Origin: Sympetrum striolatum
Lineage: Eukaryota > Arthropoda > Insecta > Odonata > Libellulidae
Assembly: GCA_947579665.1 (NCBI GenBank)
Contig: OX388349.1
Coordinates: 23,902,459 to 23,966,458 of the forward strand
Reading direction: 5' to 3'
Length of the DNA stretch: 64,000 nucleotides
Shown here: positions 46,475 to 58,139 of the stretch, piece by piece
Layout of the letters: each line of letters opens with the position of its first letter
How positions within the stretch are numbered: the stretch's first letter is position 1
The notes under the pieces: model-generated
What the model was told of the DNA's origin: nothing
The model's database searches: none
What the model saw: the letters and a program-made list of their open reading frames with translations, nothing else
Translations under genes and position numbers: made by a program

Positions 46475-46900
46475 TTATAAAACGTGAAAATCTAAACAAA
46501 TTACTCCTATATTTTGCCCAGAAAGAAACTTTAAAGTAGGAATAGTGTTGCTGAAAAAATATCATGAGCTGAATGTGATTGAGCGTATGTCTCTTTCTAT
46601 TCTACGTTAATTGAGTGGAAATCAGTAATTATTTTTTCCATTTATATAATAAATTAATTATCCGTTGCTTCTTATGGATTATAAAATGTGATAATCTTAA
46701 TGAATTCGATGAATAATTTCTTCAGAAAGTAACCTCAAAAGTAGGAGTAGTAATGGTAGAAACATGGATAATGAGGTGAAAGTCATTGAGTACATATTCG
46801 TTTATACTTTCATCTAATTGAGTGAAAATAAGTAATTAAATTTTTTCACTTATATAATGAATTAATTAACTAGTGCATCATATTTTATGCATGGCATGCA
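46475..46900 (+). repeat. Diverged two-copy tandem duplication, about 204-bp period
   Basis: TTATAAAACGTGA at 46475 and TTATAAAATGTGA at 46679 start two units. They share AGAAAG-AAC, AAAGTAGGA-TAGT, ATTGAGTG-AAAT-AGTAATTA and ATATAAT-AATTAATTA in the same order. Divergence is considerable, so the duplication is old. Confidence 0.75.
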
Positions 46901-46942
46901 GCGTAATATTCATTTCTTTTAGCAATAAAGAAACATATTGTA

Positions 46943-47006
46943 CTTTGTAACTTCCACAAACTATCTTATATGATTAATTAGAAATAATTTGTGGAAGTTA
47001 CGAAAT
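46943..47006. repeat. Short inverted repeat
   Basis: CTTTGTAACTTCCACAAA is matched in inverted orientation by TTTGTGGAAGTTACGAAAT, with about 27 nt between the arms. The right arm plus following sequence resembles 52400-52510, so this may be the edge of a dispersed repeat. Confidence 0.7.
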
Positions 47007-47085
47007 ACAGAATGAATCTAAATTACTTTCTCGCCTTTCCACGATATCCGGCTAACTTATATTGATTGTATTTGTTTCATTTACC
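46985..47085 (+). repeat. Dispersed repeat (copy 1), partner at 52400-52510
   Basis: Shared with 52400-52510 in the same orientation: CGTGGAAGTTT/TGTGGAAGTTA, then TTTCCAC-ATA-CCGGC-AACT, then ATATTGATT. No pol III boxes or terminal repeats were seen, so the class is unknown. Confidence 0.45.
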
Positions 47086-47279
47086 TAGCTTCATTATTAT
47101 TTATTGAGGGTTTTCTTGCAGTAGCAAGGAATATGATTTAGCTGATCACCACGGTTATTAGCTCTATAATCTTGTGTGATATGTTTCTCTTGGTTAACTT
47201 TTCCCAAGGAAAGATTTTCTGAAATGTTCATTTTATGCGAACGTTCGACTTAAATTTGAGGTGTTAATCGAAAGTCGAC

Positions 47280-47910
47280 GACTGCATTTCAGCGCAAGTG
47301 CAGCTCTTTATATGTAATTGCACTCGTCATAATTCATTCCCAAGTCCCCGTGCTAGTTTTTACGTGTGGTCACCTTGTCCAGCAAACAGCTTCAGGAAAT
47401 GAAACGGTCTCGCGTTTTTGCTCGTGCCCAGAAGAAATTATCCGTACCAGAGACATAATTCGAGTTTTTTTTTCAGTCGGCGAGATGGAAATTTTTCATC
47501 TCCCTGAGATCTGCAACGAATCGGCATTTAACGAAGTGGATCTAATTGGGATACGATCTTATCCTTTCGCAATGCTTTGGAGTCTCTTTCAGGAGACCGC
47601 CGTTCGATCCTTGTTCGAGTGCATTCGAACCGCGGCGCAGCTCTGCTCTTCCTCGGGTGACGCATAAATGCACCCGCGGTCAGCACTCAAGTGGTATTTT
47701 TTTCTCTGCTCAGCGTGATTTATGAATTCGTGCACATTATCATTCGCCCCACTTACGGCTGAATATGCATTTTCAGTCGCTCTGTCCTTTCTTCTGGTAA
47801 ATAATGCGGTATTAGTGGCCGAAGATAACATTACGGACTTTATTGTTGTCAGCCGTGTTTCATTCTCTCCTTCGCCGATCCCAAGGCTGATTGATACGAT
47901 TGTATGACGA
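47280..47910. promoter_or_regulatory. CpG-dense patch, possible regulatory element
   Basis: CpG-dense relative to its flanks. A 105-codon plus-strand frame (47350-47667) and an 80-codon minus-strand frame overlap here and match no family. The regulatory role is inference from composition. Confidence 0.25.
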
Positions 47911-48824
47911 TCTCCTTCGTATCAAGTTTCAACTCCTTGTCTCCCTTCTTCTCCTCATATACTTTTTAGAGACTATTCTTTATGTCTGTGACAATTGTGA
48001 GTTGTTTCGACTCCGTGATTTCGAAATAGAATCGTTATTTGTCTTACTGTCACTTACGTAATAAAGTTCCGGGGTTGTTGTTGGGATAAATAAATGCTAT
48101 CTATATTACCCCCTTAAAAAGTTCATTAGATGTTTTTTAAATGTCGTGTGATTCGTCCACCGTTGATTGGGCCATTTGAAGTCGAAAAGAATAAAACAGC
48201 GGGTTTGCGGAATTTTGATGTTTTATTTATGAAAGAAGTAGGTTAACTTTTTCAGCCAGTAATAACAATTTCACTTAGGTAGTGTTTCTTTCGAAGACTG
48301 TAAAGGATGGGTTGGAGTGGCCGGTAAACATAAATTTTATGGCTAGAAAGGAATTCTATTACCTCAGGGCTGATTTTTGTCTTTATATTTGCGGCGTAAT
48401 GCATTTATATGTTCACAACAAAGGTTTGCCTGGGGCAAAGGCTCATAGGTAAAAGTTACTATTTTGAATTCAATATAAGTAATGAAAATTAAATATAATT
48501 GTCTAATCATAGCTATGAAATATTTAAATGATTTAATCTAGGGTTTGAGTGAATTGGAATGTATTGCTAATAGTAATGGACGACGTACCATCCTAGTTTC
48601 ATCTTGTGATCCCTAGTATTATTGAGTAAATGTTTCGTCGTATACATTCCAGATATAAATCGATGTTTTTCAGTTACAGTTCCAAACTTATATTTAAAAT
48701 ATAACCGTTAACATTCATGAAACGATATTGTGATGTGACAAAAAGGAATCTAACTCTTGCAAGGTTCATTCAACGACTTTTCCGAACCGGATGCTGGTCG
48801 TTCCTGTCGCAGTGCAGATCTCAG
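47911..48824. other. Gene-free stretch
   Basis: AT-rich, no gene or element recognised. Confidence 0.4.
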
Positions 48825-48895
48825 ACTGGGATCGAACCCTGTACCGGTTTAAGCAATCGGCAAAGGCCATAACCGCATGATCATCCGGTGGCTTT
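48825..48895 (-). mobile_element. tRNA-derived SINE head
   Basis: The minus strand reads CACCGGATGATCATGCGGTT, then GCCTTTGCCG, then B-box GGGTTCGATCCC. GGAT-ATCATG-GG and TTTGCC parallel the SINE at 3016-3091, so they are probably one family. There is no tRNA-like acceptor pairing here. Confidence 0.65.
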
Positions 48896-50069
48896 GAGGA
48901 TAGTATGATGCTCATGATCTACTTTCATTTTGTGGACAAAAATGACGTTTTTGTATCATTCAGTGGGCTGCATATCGAAATTTTGGAAAGTGGCCCGCTT
49001 TGGACCCAGCCTTCCACGATGCATAATCATTCATGTATCTGAAATATTAGGAGAGTTAAACTCGTTTTGGCTCTGTCTATTTCAAATGCTTATTATTTTA
49101 ACATGTGGATAGGTACTGTGATACGAACTGCGAATTTTTAAAACCCTGTTCTCAAGCACTCACCTCTGATGAAAACTAAATGCTCGATAATGTCATTCCT
49201 GATGTAGCTGAAATCTCTGAATGATTTATACGCAATTATTTTGTATTCAGATTTTGTTGGTTTATTGATTCTAAAACTGGTGTCCTAATACCGTCGAATC
49301 AGAAGTTATAAGGTGCAAATAATGCCGATGTTGGTATTTTTCTTTCGACAATCGAATTTCTATATTCTATCCCTTTTGTCCATGTGTTTACAGGAAGAGC
49401 GATTGGATTTCTTCGAACAAGATCTCAGTCACGCCTTAAATTCCTACTAAGAATTGATTGCTTTGTCTGCCTACTGTTTAGTCACTTCCCTAGTGCATGT
49501 CTTTATCGCTGCTTAATAGGGTTATTTTAGTTTACATTGCTACTTTAAAGGTGACCGTACAAATCTTGATCTATAGAAGCCTACAATAGGTATTAGTAAT
49601 CACTAGGGATTAGTGAGTCATTTACGATTGGTATAGTTGAAGAAACCTTATTTATACATCGATATCCTTTCTGTTCAATATGCTAGTATAGTAATTTTGA
49701 TGACTACTGTTCTTTATTTAAATTGTTTTGCGCCAAAAATTGGGAAAATACTGAGATATCTCAAGTTATCATTATCAACATAGATAGAGACATAGAGTTG
49801 ATGTTCTGTTTTTCAACCAAAGGTAGGTTAATAGGCTAATTAATTCTTCCTCATTGCATCTGTGTCACTGTATCATTTATCGAAGCATTTGTGAAAGCTG
49901 AGGCAAAACCATCCTTACATATACATCTTGATTGAGAAACATTTTAAGACGAAAATGAGGAAATATAAGAAGAAAGTGCCATCTGCAGAATGGCCCAGAT
50001 TCTTTCGGGTGATACCTGTAATGATATTTGAAACTATAGTTTGAAAATTGTGTCTATAAAGTATTCAGC
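48896..50069. other. Gene-free stretch
   Basis: AT-rich, no gene or element recognised. Confidence 0.4.
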
Positions 50070-50432
50070 CCGATGACCTGTAGGTACCTCACCCTCTCCG
50101 GCATAAGCTACTAGGAGCGTGCAGAGAGGAATGAGGTTTACTAGACAGGATGAGGAGTGAGGTAGTTTGCCATTGAATTCCTCACTGAGCTTAATGCTAT
50201 AAGAAGAACATTTCCACGCAAGTGAAGCAAAATGGCTATAAGTAACGCTTTTTTTCAGTCCATAAGGAGAGACCTTGATCAGTGAAATTATTCACTCATA
50301 CCTCAGAGGCTTTCATTTCATCACATCCACGATCAAGACTGTGACAAATTTAAATGAAAGATACATTTTTCTCTACCCTGCACTAAATGACAAATGAATA
50401 TATACAATTCCACAGAATATGGCAGCAGGAAC
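50070..50432 (-). repeat. Dispersed repeat, family R (copy 3)
   Basis: Reverse-oriented copy of 5436-5807. Recognisable blocks include CACCCTCTCCGGCATAAGC, GAGGAGTGAGGTAGTTTGCC, TCCATAAGGAGAGACCTTGATC and ATATGGCAGCAGG. Both ends agree with copy 1 within a few bases, suggesting natural element boundaries. Confidence 0.7.
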
Positions 50433-50569
50433 TTGGAAATTATAAGATGAACTAACCCATTTTCTTGATGGAACACATCCCGTTATACCTATCTATTTTT
50501 CCGATAGAAAATGTATTGTTTTATTTGTTGGGATAGGTTCAGCAAAGTAACATATCTCTTTCGAACAAG

Positions 50570-51200
50570 CAAGAGCGATTTGGCACCCATTGAAGTAGGG
50601 AAATCTCTCTGACCTCTGCATCAGTCGGAGCCGTTTACCTTTAAAAGCATTATTACGACGAGGAAGAATTTGCGGGCAATTTTTCATCACAGCGGATTCT
50701 TCTGCGTAAGTTAGCTTCGAACACTGACGATGCTTCTCTCACTCGCATGGCTTCTCTGGTTTCGCAACGTCCGTCCAGATGGCAGGGAAATCGTCCCACG
50801 CCCCCTCCTCTCCCTCGGATGAAAATCCTTTCCACGAAAGTTCCTCTTAAACAATCCATACCACGAGTCAGTGCTTTCCTTTCACCTGAAGTGAATTTTC
50901 TCATACTCCCCCCCCCACCCGATCTCCTTTCTGTCGCGGCTGCATCTCTTTGCTTAAATGCATCGACCCGCCGCTACGTCATTTCCTTACACGAGGTTTG
51001 CATTAGTCAACTGTTTCAATCGGCGTTTGTTTTTCTCATTTTCTCTCGCCGTCGCTCGGTAATTACTGTCGTGACCGATCTCGAATTGGGTCTCCCCTAT
51101 TGTTGATCGATTTCTCGTGTTTCGACTTTGATAACGATTCGATAGATCGAATACCGGTTTTGATAGGTCGGTTGAGTTCAAATCTCGGAACCTTAGATGA
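50570..51200. promoter_or_regulatory. CpG-dense patch, possible regulatory element
   Basis: CpG-dense, including a C-run near 50910. Frames of 83-119 codons on both strands reflect composition. No known domain. The regulatory role is inference. Confidence 0.25.
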
Positions 51201-52329
51201 AAGGAACATCTTTGTAAAGAGAGTTTCTTTTTCTGCGATTGTGGATTAGCAGGTGTTTTCATCTTTTGCTAAATTATTCCGGAAATTCTCCAATCAAGGC
51301 AATATTGGAAAGATAGGCAATGGATTAAAAGCGGTTTATTGTTTTTTCAAGTTCTTAACTATATTTTGCGAATAGAAATTCCATCTCTGCAAAACTACTC
51401 TCAGTACAATATTGGTGCTATCGGTAAAAAAATATAAAATTTATCCATCGGTAACGGACGATATTATTAGGATAAATGTCTTCATTAGCATGTTAAACTG
51501 TACTTTATTACTTTTTGGGGTATCCTCGTTGATATTAACTAATTGGATGATTTGTGCAAGGTCATTGCGGGGAATAGTATTGTTTTAATTTTGCTTCACT
51601 TTTTTTGGTATGAATAATTTATTTCAGCTCATCTATATATGCTTACCCAAGGAGGAGCAGAAGCGAAATATACGAGTTATGCCTGAGACTCGAACCAAGG
51701 TTCCCTTTTCTGTGGGTTTTAGGCCGTTTCACGTGATATTTTATTTCCTTTCCTTACTCCCACTATATATAGTTTTCATATCAGAAATAATTTAGCCTTT
51801 CCTACCCTTTCGTTCATTTTCCATCAAACCTTTGCTGGAACGCTTCATTTTCAAAGTCAATTCCGTGGTTCGATTCTACACACTTATAGGACACAGTTTA
51901 TTACAATTTCTTGAAACCTATCATCTGTTAAATATACTTCTAACCCATTTTCGGAAGTACGTTAGCAAAGTGAACTGGAAAATATTGTCTATGTTTTAAA
52001 TGACGTAGCTGTCTCGCAACATTCTTCCGTCGTTTCTTTCAATTACGAAACATTTTTGGCAAATACTGAAAGAAAAGTCAGTGCTCCTGCCCTTGTGTGC
52101 CCTTGTATTTTAGAGTGTGTTTGAGATAGCTCGGAAATATCACTTGGTACCTGAGCCGCATTTACCGTTAATATTATTGGACGTTAGCTTCGTTGAAAGA
52201 GATATGTAAGTTTTTTTTTCCATGCGTATGAAAAATAATCAGAAACAGTACGAGAAATAAGCATAGAGTTCATTGGCCAAATTAGCATGTTTAAACTATA
52301 CCAATTTACTAAGTTATAAATAAACGAAA
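51201..52329. other. Gene-free stretch with a weak SINE trace
   Basis: At 51679-51720 a minus-strand B-box-like GGTTCGAGTCTCAGG preceded by GAAAAGGGAACCTT suggests a decayed tRNA-derived SINE. The rest is AT-rich with nothing recognised. Confidence 0.35.
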
Positions 52330-52399
52330 CAGTTATTCGTAACTTCCAACTAATATGGTGGAGTATTTGGTGGAAGACATGAAGAATTGTTTGCTTTAA

Positions 52400-52510
52400 A
52401 ATATTTCGTGGAAGTTTAGAAGAACTATGTAGTTTATTTAGACCATTATCATGGATTTCCACAATAACCGGCCAACTCATATTGATTATGTTCTGTTGTA
52501 AACCAATTTA
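52400..52510 (+). repeat. Dispersed repeat (copy 2), partner at 46985-47085
   Basis: Contains CGTGGAAGTTTAG, TTTCCACAATAACCGGCC and AACTCATATTGATT, in the same order and orientation as copy 1. The class is unknown. Confidence 0.45.
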
Positions 52511-54229
52511 CTTTGAACGGAATGGACTAATCTTTTAGAATCGTAACACAGTGCTCCTTCATAAGTTAGCACATATTGACACAGATGGGCGTGTCAACGT
52601 GAACATAGCGGCTTCGAAATAATTGAACTATACGCCAGTTTTTGCGCCGAGTTAATAGCCATTTACTATTTTTGTCAGTAAGATGGAGCAGGATTGGACG
52701 AAGTTTCCGTATATATCGTGCAAATGTTTGTAGTTCATAATCTTTTTGACGTCTTTCTTCTGTACTTCTTAAGCTTATAAATTCTACCCTTCATATTTCA
52801 GTTCCTTTTTCGTATTTATTTTTCGTTTCTCATCCCTTCAGTCATGCATCCTCGCTTGTTAAGTTTATCGATCTCACATAATTTCCAATAAGGCCAGATT
52901 TCCACTTTTTCGGCGAAATTTTAGAGCGTGAGTTATGTAAGTTTTCGAGTCTTTTTATTCTCAGAATAGGCCAAATCCTTTTTCCATTTGAGAAATCCCA
53001 CTCGTTAAATCGGCCGAGCTTGGAAGATTAAACCTCTTTTTTATCCTTAATTTCCTCTCTCGCGCGATTGGTTCGCCAAAGCTTCTAATGTCCCGATAAA
53101 TATGATTTGGCCCCGAAATTGCTTTTACCTTGATTCGACCACCTGTATACGACCCTGGGCTCCTGAAAGTCCGATAAAAGGAAAGTTTGGACAGGAGCGG
53201 ACTGATTTTGAAGCCGTAACTTTTCTGCTATTTTATGCTAAATGGTTTCTCGAAACTTCCGATAGGTAAAATTTGCAATCTAAATTCTCAAAGAAGAAAA
53301 GTATGCGTTTTGCACTACTTTCATCATGATGTAATCAAGTTTACTTAAAGATTCTTTTGAAAAGTGCTTTACATTTCAATTGGTGTATCTTTCTGAATGA
53401 TTTGTCTCGGATCGAATATCTTCTGGAAATTCGTTGAAGTATTCCCGTGGAATTCGTGGTGGACGAAAATATTACGTAAGTTATTAAGCTTACTATTAGT
53501 AGATTCATTTCTCTGTGTAATTATTGTTGTAAGATTTATGAGTTTTGGTTTGGATTACCGTTAACCTATCTAGCAGAAGATCAATTGAAATAAAAGTTTG
53601 TTGAACTGAATTTTGCCATGCATTTTATTCACTTTACATATCAAATAATTTCGTAAAACTTCGCGTGCTTATAGTAACCCAATTCTTTCTTTTCCTGTTT
53701 CTAAAAAACTCTATGACTTTTTCTAGAACTTTCGTAGACCATTTCTACTTATTCAGACGAACTTGGTTCAAAATATTATCCAGGATCGACTTTCTTGTAG
53801 GCTTACGTTGTATTCAGCATTGTGGAAGAAGCATAAGCTTTGTTTCTATCTCTTTTCTTTGTTTTTCCAATCCTTAGCTCGTTAGTTCCACGTGGAATTT
53901 AACATTGCCTCTTGATATACTTGATAGCTCGCTAGCGAAAAGTGTATAAATTTACCATTCTGTGGATTTATTTATTCCCACCTTCATAGACTTAAATGAA
54001 GTTACCCTTCCAAATTAAGTTAATGTTTGATTTATTTCACATGGGAATTTCTATATCGGTATCTAGTATCAGTGGAAACCTTTGGTAGCTTCCTTACCGT
54101 TTGGAATATTTTGGAAGCCTCGTAGACAATCAACTCCTCTTTATTTTGTAATCTCTTACTCGTATCCGAATTTAACATCCCCATTCTAGTATATTACAAG
54201 CGATCTTTTCGTGGCCTCTGGACGGTAGA
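52511..54229. other. Gene-free stretch with CpG-dense patch at 52880-53220
   Basis: No recognised gene. The CpG-dense patch has short frames only. The rest is AT-rich. Confidence 0.4.
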
Positions 54230-54610
54230 AAACCTCTCTAAAACTCCATCTACAAGGACCCGAGCGAGGCGTCGGCGGCCTATGTCATTTGGACCAATCG
54301 TTTTTATTTTTTTGTGCGCCGATCGGAGAGCGCCCCGGGCCCTTCCTCGCCCCTCCAATTAGGCACGCACCTAGGTCTTCGCCCCCGACCGCCCCCACCC
54401 ACGGTATCCTACCTGGCCGACCTCCTCCGCCCACCGACCTCCCTCTCGCCGGACGATGTCCCTTACCAAATGCGGTACGCTATTCCAAAGACTCCGTCTC
54501 GGCAGCACCATCACATCCTCCGTGGACTGCTTTGATCTTGGTTATGTTCGATGAAGATTAGATGAACTTTTACCTTTCAAATAACTGAAATCTCTCCCCT
54601 AATCTCACCT
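54230..54610. other. Strongly GC-rich, C-rich patch
   Basis: Among the most GC-rich sequence in the window. Two overlapping plus-strand frames (90 and 73 codons) are Pro-rich because of C-runs. They show no known domain, splice sites or start context. It could be a CpG island, an untranslated first exon, or the 5' part of a retroelement. Nothing decides between these. Confidence 0.3.
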
Positions 54611-54709
54611 GTTCGACGTATAAGTGCGTGTGATACCGCACTAATCAACTGCTGCTTTTTCGGGCGTTGAAGTTGTTTTACTTATTGGTTTTTAATGATC
54701 ATTATTAAA

Positions 54710-54779
54710 ATTTGCGTTCTTTGATATATTGTCATAGTCTGTTAATTTGCATTCTTTGATGTATTGTCTTAGTCTGTTT
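54710..54779 (+). repeat. Two-copy tandem duplication, 35-bp period
   Basis: ATTTGCGTTCTTTGATATAT and ATTTGCATTCTTTGATGTAT begin two adjacent 35-bp units that differ at only a few positions. Confidence 0.9.
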
Positions 54780-56095
54780 TGTATCCTAAATGTTTCTGTT
54801 GATAATTGGCTTTCTTCGATGATTTATTCGCCTCATTACATCCAATTTTTATCAGTAAACCTTAGGATTTGATTAGCCTTTGGTATTCAATTTTGCTGTG
54901 ATAATAACATATCCGAGTTGATAAGGTTAAGCCGTACTAAAATGTGTAGGTATTATATGTTTAAATACATGATTGCCCAGATTTATCTGAACTGCTTCCT
55001 TTCGCGTGGTGTTGCTTGCAGTTACATTTGCTTTAATTCCGATTTCATGTTAAATTTCTATTTAACTGTTCTCACCGTACTATTTGTTTTACTGCGTTAC
55101 TTTTCAATACTCCGTTAGAAATAATAACTACTGCAAATAATTACTTATGTATCTCAAGCTCTGAACTCTGTTTAGCCTTGTTTTGTCGCGAACTTTGTAT
55201 GTTGTGTATTTCATAAAATAAAGAGTTGCTGAATTCTCTGCAAAATTGGGAGACAGAAACAAATGCATATTTACGATAGCTAAATATCTCAACTGCAAAT
55301 TATATATGTAATCAAATTGCACAATTTTTTTCCTTTTGTTTAGTAATAATATGTAGTGTTTAATAGTAATTGCTGTATCATTTTGAAAAAAAATTGTAGG
55401 ATGGAGGGAACATGATTTCATCATTTGATGTTATCAATTGAACTCTTAAAAAGTAAGGTAATATTCTGCTTTTGGAAGAGTTCGTAGTTCTGAATACAGT
55501 GGAATGTGGAAGAAGCCAACTCCAAACCATCCCCAACTGATTTCTACCCTTCGAACCACCGTTATTACTGATGTATGCGTCTTTGAGGAGCTGGAATATA
55601 GTAAAGATCCTTAGTTCTTTCCTTAGAGAGAAACTGTGCTTGTCGACCCAAGCCTTAACTGGTTCCTTGATTCGAATGATCGTAAAAAGCAGCGTGTCTC
55701 CCGGAATGTGACTATTGTCTCAACCCCGTGGTGTACGGTCATTTTATGTCTTACGTTAGAGAGAGGCATGCCTCTTCTTTTTACTGAGTTTCTTAGAAGG
55801 GGGGAATGCCTTCAAATCCTCTTATAGATAAGACCTCAAATATGAACTGATAGCAAAAGGAACTACCTCTAATTTTGTTTAATTTTCATCACCTGAATGT
55901 ATTCCTTAATTACTCGTTGCAAGGGAAAAGTTTATCGTACTTTTTCCTATCGGTAGAAAGAAAACCATCGCAATATTTTGAAATCAAGTTAATACTGGGG
56001 ATACATGAGGAATGAATATAATATTAAAGACTTCATGGCGAGATTGAGACCAATAAATCTCTTCTTACATCTTAAATTATGTTACCATTCCTGTA
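54780..56095. other. Gene-free stretch
   Basis: AT-rich, no gene or element recognised. Confidence 0.4.
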
Positions 56096-56172
56096 CACTC
56101 CTGGCCAAAATTAACGCAGCGCCGGCCGTAAGGATCGCTAGGGAGGTGCTGCGTTAATTTTGGCCAGGAGTG
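56096..56172. mobile_element. 77-bp foldback MITE, Tc1/mariner type
   Basis: Perfect 25-bp arms, starting CACTCCTGGCCAAAATTAAC (56096-56120) and ending with its complement (56148-56172), surround a 27-bp GC-rich centre. TA lies on each side (56094-56095 and 56173-56174), and the wider flanks TGTA/TACA extend the pairing. CTGGCCAAAA-type termini and a TA duplication are typical of Tc1/mariner-derived MITEs. It has no coding capacity, so any movement would depend on a transposase from elsewhere. Confidence 0.85.
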
Positions 56173-57029
56173 TACATCTAAAATTGTGGCAAAGCAATTC
56201 AGAAAAGATTTCAACTCTACAATAAGAGGCTTAAATTTTTTCTCGTAATTTTTTAACACCGGATGTGCCGCAGATAAATTATTTTTTTCTCTTTTTCTTC
56301 AATTCAGCTGGTTTTTATTTTATAACATTATTATCTTTCTTGTTTACTTTTCTTTTTCCTTTCAAGTTCAGTTGTCGTGAGCTTGATTAAGTTCTCTGTA
56401 AAGTGTAAGTATTGACGATGTTAAATTGATCGGGTTATCTCAGAAAACAGCAAAATCCTTATGTAAAGCGCTTTGTACCTTATATTATATTTTTTGGAAT
56501 GCGTGTCGTTTTCGCCAAAGATATTTTCTGGACTTGAGTGGTAAAAGAAACCTGACGTAAAATGTGTATGGTATTTGAAACTTAAGAAGATTATACAGTA
56601 GATTAAATGCCGAAATATGGGTACTATTTTTACGTTGAGAGAACTCACTAAATTATGAAAATTTTATCTTGTCGGTGGTATATTTAAATCTCTCGGATGG
56701 CAATTGCGCTGTAATGGGTTTTCAATCATTGTTAACAATCTGAATTTATGTAGTTTATTAAAAATAGCTCGGAAAATTAGTGCCCTGAATATTCTAATTC
56801 GTGGCATATGGCAGTGCTCCGCAACTCATGTCCTTTCTGGTTTGGCATTTTATGGTACGGTATTATTAAAATTTCACGGCACACTAATCGAATTTTTAGT
56901 TTAACTCTTAAATTCAAAACTAGTAGAGTGGAAACCACCAATGGCGGGATTAAGTATTATATTTTATGTTGAGCTACAAAGTGTCTTGTCAACAATCTCG
57001 TACTTGTATTGACTGAACTATGGAGAATA
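56173..57029. other. Gene-free stretch
   Basis: AT-rich, no gene or element recognised. Confidence 0.4.
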
Positions 57030-57490
57030 ATTTACCTTACGCGAGACCAAGAGTATACCAACGGCACATCAGTCTTGCACAGCCGGCCTTGTTTCGATTT
57101 GTGTCTCACGGTCAATAGCCCGGTATTTTCCAACCTTTGAATCGAAAGGACCAACCCTCTCGAGTTGAAAGAAGCGTCGATTTCCATCTTTGGTTCGGAA
57201 CTGCGATTGTTGTCCCCAATCCATTCACAGAGATGTGCCTCATCCGAGTCGGACGACGCGCACCAGTGTCCCTGTATTTATGCGTGTCCCTCCGAGCGCC
57301 TCATCAAGTGTGCTCGTGAACATACGGGCCCCCCTTGTGTCTCTCTCCCCCTTCGGACGTCCGAGGTCGCATATGCCGTCTCCTCCAATGTAGTGGCAGA
57401 TTGGGCTGACCCAATCGGCCCATACGCCAACGGGTTAAGCGATCACCGAAGTACGGGGAAGAAAGATGCGCGAACTGTGACGTAATGCAA
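57030..57490. promoter_or_regulatory. CpG-dense patch, possible regulatory element
   Basis: CpG-dense and GC-rich. Three overlapping plus-strand frames (60-106 codons) show no known domain. The regulatory role is inference. Confidence 0.25.
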
Positions 57491-57751
57491 GAGTGATTTC
57501 CTATGCTTGAGTCTCTATACTTATATGCGCTTGTTCCAAGAGTATGTTTGCTCTATATTGAGTATTACCCCTATTTATTTCAAGGTTAAGTTTTTATTGA
57601 GGATTATAACGAGAAATGGTTTTGTCTTCTTGGATGTGTTTTTTTAGGGAGAAATCACCAGCGATGGTCCATTTGAAAAAAGCTGTGTTATTTCCGATTA
57701 TTTACATAAATAGTTAATTCCTTTATATGTATATTATTGATCCATGGGGAA

Positions 57752-57847
57752 AAGAAGAGGAAAAGACGAAGGCAGATGTTAGATGACATAAAGGGTGGGG
57801 GAAGCTACAAAGAAATGGAGGAAATGTCATTTAATAGGGGTTTTTAA
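57752..57847 (+). pseudogene. Non-LTR retrotransposon ORF2 tail, copy D
   Basis: The frame reads KKRKRRRQMLDDIKGGGSYK, then EMEEMSFNRGF and a stop. A basic R-x-RR stretch followed by MLDDIKGGGSYKEMKE-A-NR is the usual C-terminus of arthropod non-LTR reverse-transcriptase proteins. It is truncated at its 5' end. A second similar tail lies about 95 bp downstream. Confidence 0.65.
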
Positions 57848-57941
57848 GGCTCATGAGCCTACCTAAAGGTATGGTAGATGTTGTATATTAATTTTATTAG
57901 CTTATCTTAATGTTTTGATGTAACTTATTAAGCATCGATAG

Positions 57942-58139
57942 AAGAAATGGGTAGGCCAAGTATTGATGGGAGAGGGATTGGGGAAGACTGCAGTTGAGGG
58001 TAGAATTCAAGGGAAAAACCGAGGGATAGACAAAAGATGTCGGATAACATAAGGGGTGGGGTTAGCTATAAGGAAATGAAGGAGAAGGCGTTGAATAGTG
58101 ATTTTTTAATGTACATGTATCTATCAAAAGGTAGAACTG
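57942..58139 (+). pseudogene. Non-LTR retrotransposon ORF2 tail, copy E
   Basis: One frame reads KKWVGQVLMGEGLGKTAVEG, then RIQGKNRGIDKR. After a frame change it reads NIRGGVSYKEMKEKALNSDF. This matches the W-GHVLRGEGL-KTV-EG-I-GKRGRGRPR...MLDDIKGG-SY-EMKE pattern of non-LTR ORF C-termini. The frameshift and lack of upstream domains show a dead, 5'-truncated copy. Copies D and E look like two insertions or a diverged duplication. Confidence 0.7.

Noticed and set aside
50747..51106. 119-codon plus-strand frame
   Set aside because: CpG-dense segment with overlapping frames on the other strand and no recognised domain.
54289..54561. Pro-rich 90-codon frame as a real protein
   Set aside because: Two overlapping frames are equally open because of C-runs. 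No domain or conserved motif.
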